Shown here piece by piece: positions 13,421 through 14,383 of a stretch of DNA of 14,383 bases; the first letter of the stretch is position 1; each line of letters starts with the position of its first letter. Source of the DNA: JAUIAI01 sp049680625. GTDB taxonomy: Bacteria > Pseudomonadota > Gammaproteobacteria > Burkholderiales > Burkholderiaceae_E. The notes under the pieces are model-generated. The model was not told the origin of the DNA. It worked only from the letters and a program-made list of their open reading frames with translations, and ran no database searches. Made by a program: the position numbers and the translations under genes. The DNA lies in NCBI GenBank assembly GCA_049680625.1, contig JBAUID010000078.1, forward strand, positions 1 through 14,383. The letters are read 5' to 3'.

Positions 13421-14383
13421 ATGACTGCGCTGACTGACACCACACAACACAATGCTGACGCTGACGAGAGTTTTACCGGGCCAGCGCTTGATGCGCTGAA
13501 AAAGATCTGGGGTTATGAATCGTTTCGCGGTATGCAGCAAGACATTGTCCAACGCATCGTCAAAGAGCGTGCCAATGCGCTGGTCCTGATGCCCACCGGT
13601 GGCGGTAAATCCCTGTGTTATCAGCTACCCGCCTTATTAATGCCAGGCTGCGCCATTGTGGTGTCACCACTCATTGCCCTAATGCAAGACCAGGTTGAAA
13701 CCCTCGAGTCCATGGGGGTCAGGGCCGCTTTTCTGAACTCGAGCCTGTCGGCATCAGTCAGCAATGAAATTGAACGTCAGGCGCGCGCCGGCAATCTCGA
13801 CTTGCTATACATGGCACCGGAGCGCATTTTGTCGGACCGCGGTCTGGACTTACTCGACGAAATGCAGCTGGCTCTGATTGCCGTTGATGAAGCCCATTGT
13901 GTCTCGCAGTGGGGACATGACTTTCGACCCGAGTATCAATCGCTGCGCCTACTCAGAGATCGGTTTGCGAGCGTCCCCTTTCTTGCCCTGACAGCAACTG
14001 CCGACCCCCAGACCCGTCGCGAAATAGTTTCCTGCCTGGCCCTCGAGGATGCTAAACAATATGTTGCCAGCTTTGACCGGCCAAACATTCAATACGAAAT
14101 TGTTGAACGACGCGATGCGCGCGATCAACTGTCTCGATTTCTGCAATCTCGCAAAGGTGACAGTGGCATTGTCTATTGCCTGTCCCGACGCAAGGTAGAA
14201 GAAACTGCCGAACACCTGGCAGCGAACGGCTTCAATGCCCTGCCCTATCACGCCGGCCTGGACAGCCAGCTCAGGGCAAACAATCAGCGACGGTTTCTTA
14301 ATGAGTCCGATTGCATCATAGTGGCAACCATTGCTTTTGGAATGGGTATCGACAAACCCGACGTGCGCTTTGTTGCTCACCTC
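13421..14383 (+). CDS. recQ: ATP-dependent DNA helicase RecQ, N-terminal part (runs off right edge)
   Basis: RecQ is a 3'-5' DNA helicase of the RecF recombination pathway. The first 321 codons are present, with no break. Superfamily 2 motifs appear in order: motif 0 around FRGMQQDIV (35-43), Walker A MPTGGGKSLCYQ (57-68), VVSPLIALMQDQV (80-92), Walker B DEAH (156-159) with the aromatic-rich loop VSQWGHDFRPEY (161-172), TATAD (191-195), SFDRPNIQYE (217-226), IVYCLSRRKVE (250-260), YHAGL (276-280) and VATIAFGMGIDKPDVRFV (301-318). The zinc-binding, winged-helix (RQC) and HRDC parts lie outside the window. About 18 residues precede the first family block, slightly more than in E. coli. No ribosome site is seen before the ATG, so reinitiation after mak, which ends 7 bp upstream, is plausible. 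Confidence 0.97.
   Translation, partial: MTALTDTTQHNADADESFTGPALDALKKIWGYESFRGMQQDIVQRIVKERANALVLMPTGGGKSLCYQLPALLMPGCAIVVSPLIALMQDQVETLESMGVRAAFLNSSLSASVSNEIERQARAGNLDLLYMAPERILSDRGLDLLDEMQLALIAVDEAHCVSQWGHDFRPEYQSLRLLRDRFASVPFLALTATADPQTRREIVSCLALEDAKQYVASFDRPNIQYEIVERRDARDQLSRFLQSRKGDSGIVYCLSRRKVEETAEHLAANGFNALPYHAGLDSQLRANNQRRFLNESDCIIVATIAFGMGIDKPDVRFVAHL

Noticed and set aside
13949..14380. 143-residue minus-strand frame at the right edge
   Set aside because: It is antisense to recQ, which shows all helicase motifs in order.

Overview
The window looks like chromosomal DNA of a gammaproteobacterium with moderately high GC. The basis is gene content and order: a rpsU–yqeY–dnaG 'macromolecular synthesis' operon divergent from tsaD, and a tsaE–amidase–mutL–miaA block. 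Protein similarity is closest to E. coli/Pseudomonas-type families recalled from memory. The genus cannot be determined. I see no phage, insertion sequence, CRISPR array, rRNA or tRNA gene. The genes are almost all conserved housekeeping genes, and I found no convincing undescribed multi-gene system. The unusual material is in details of gene junctions, an insertion in DnaG, and short tandem repeats in nearly every longer gap.

Layout. (1) 1–1715, minus strand: rpsU, yqeY (GatB/YqeY), then the N-terminal part of dnaG running off the left edge; rpoD would be expected beyond it. (2) 1716–2062: an AT-rich divergent control region with an 18-bp tandem array and a duplicated 36-bp block. (3) 2063–3121, plus: tsaD. 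(4) 5330–3180, minus: xerD–ybaK–plsY, tightly packed, convergent with tsaD. (5) 6646–5528, minus: queG, whose start codon shares a CATG with the start codon of the divergent tsaE. (6) 6645–12302, plus: tsaE, a Tat-exported AmiC-type amidase, a DUF4743/Nudix hydrolase, mutL (endonuclease type) and miaA. (7) 12303–12504: a gap with a 12-bp periodic array. (8) 12505–14383, plus: mak (ROK fructokinase) and the N-terminal half of recQ, open at the right edge.

How they work together. Five genes act on tRNA modification or fidelity: tsaD and tsaE make t6A37, miaA makes i6A37, queG completes queuosine at position 34, and ybaK clears misacylated tRNA; yqeY is a GatB-related relative. dnaG, mutL, recQ and xerD cover priming, mismatch repair, recombination repair and chromosome dimer resolution. 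The amidase splits septal peptidoglycan, PlsY starts phospholipid synthesis, and Mak phosphorylates fructose. The endonuclease motif in MutL predicts methyl-independent mismatch repair.
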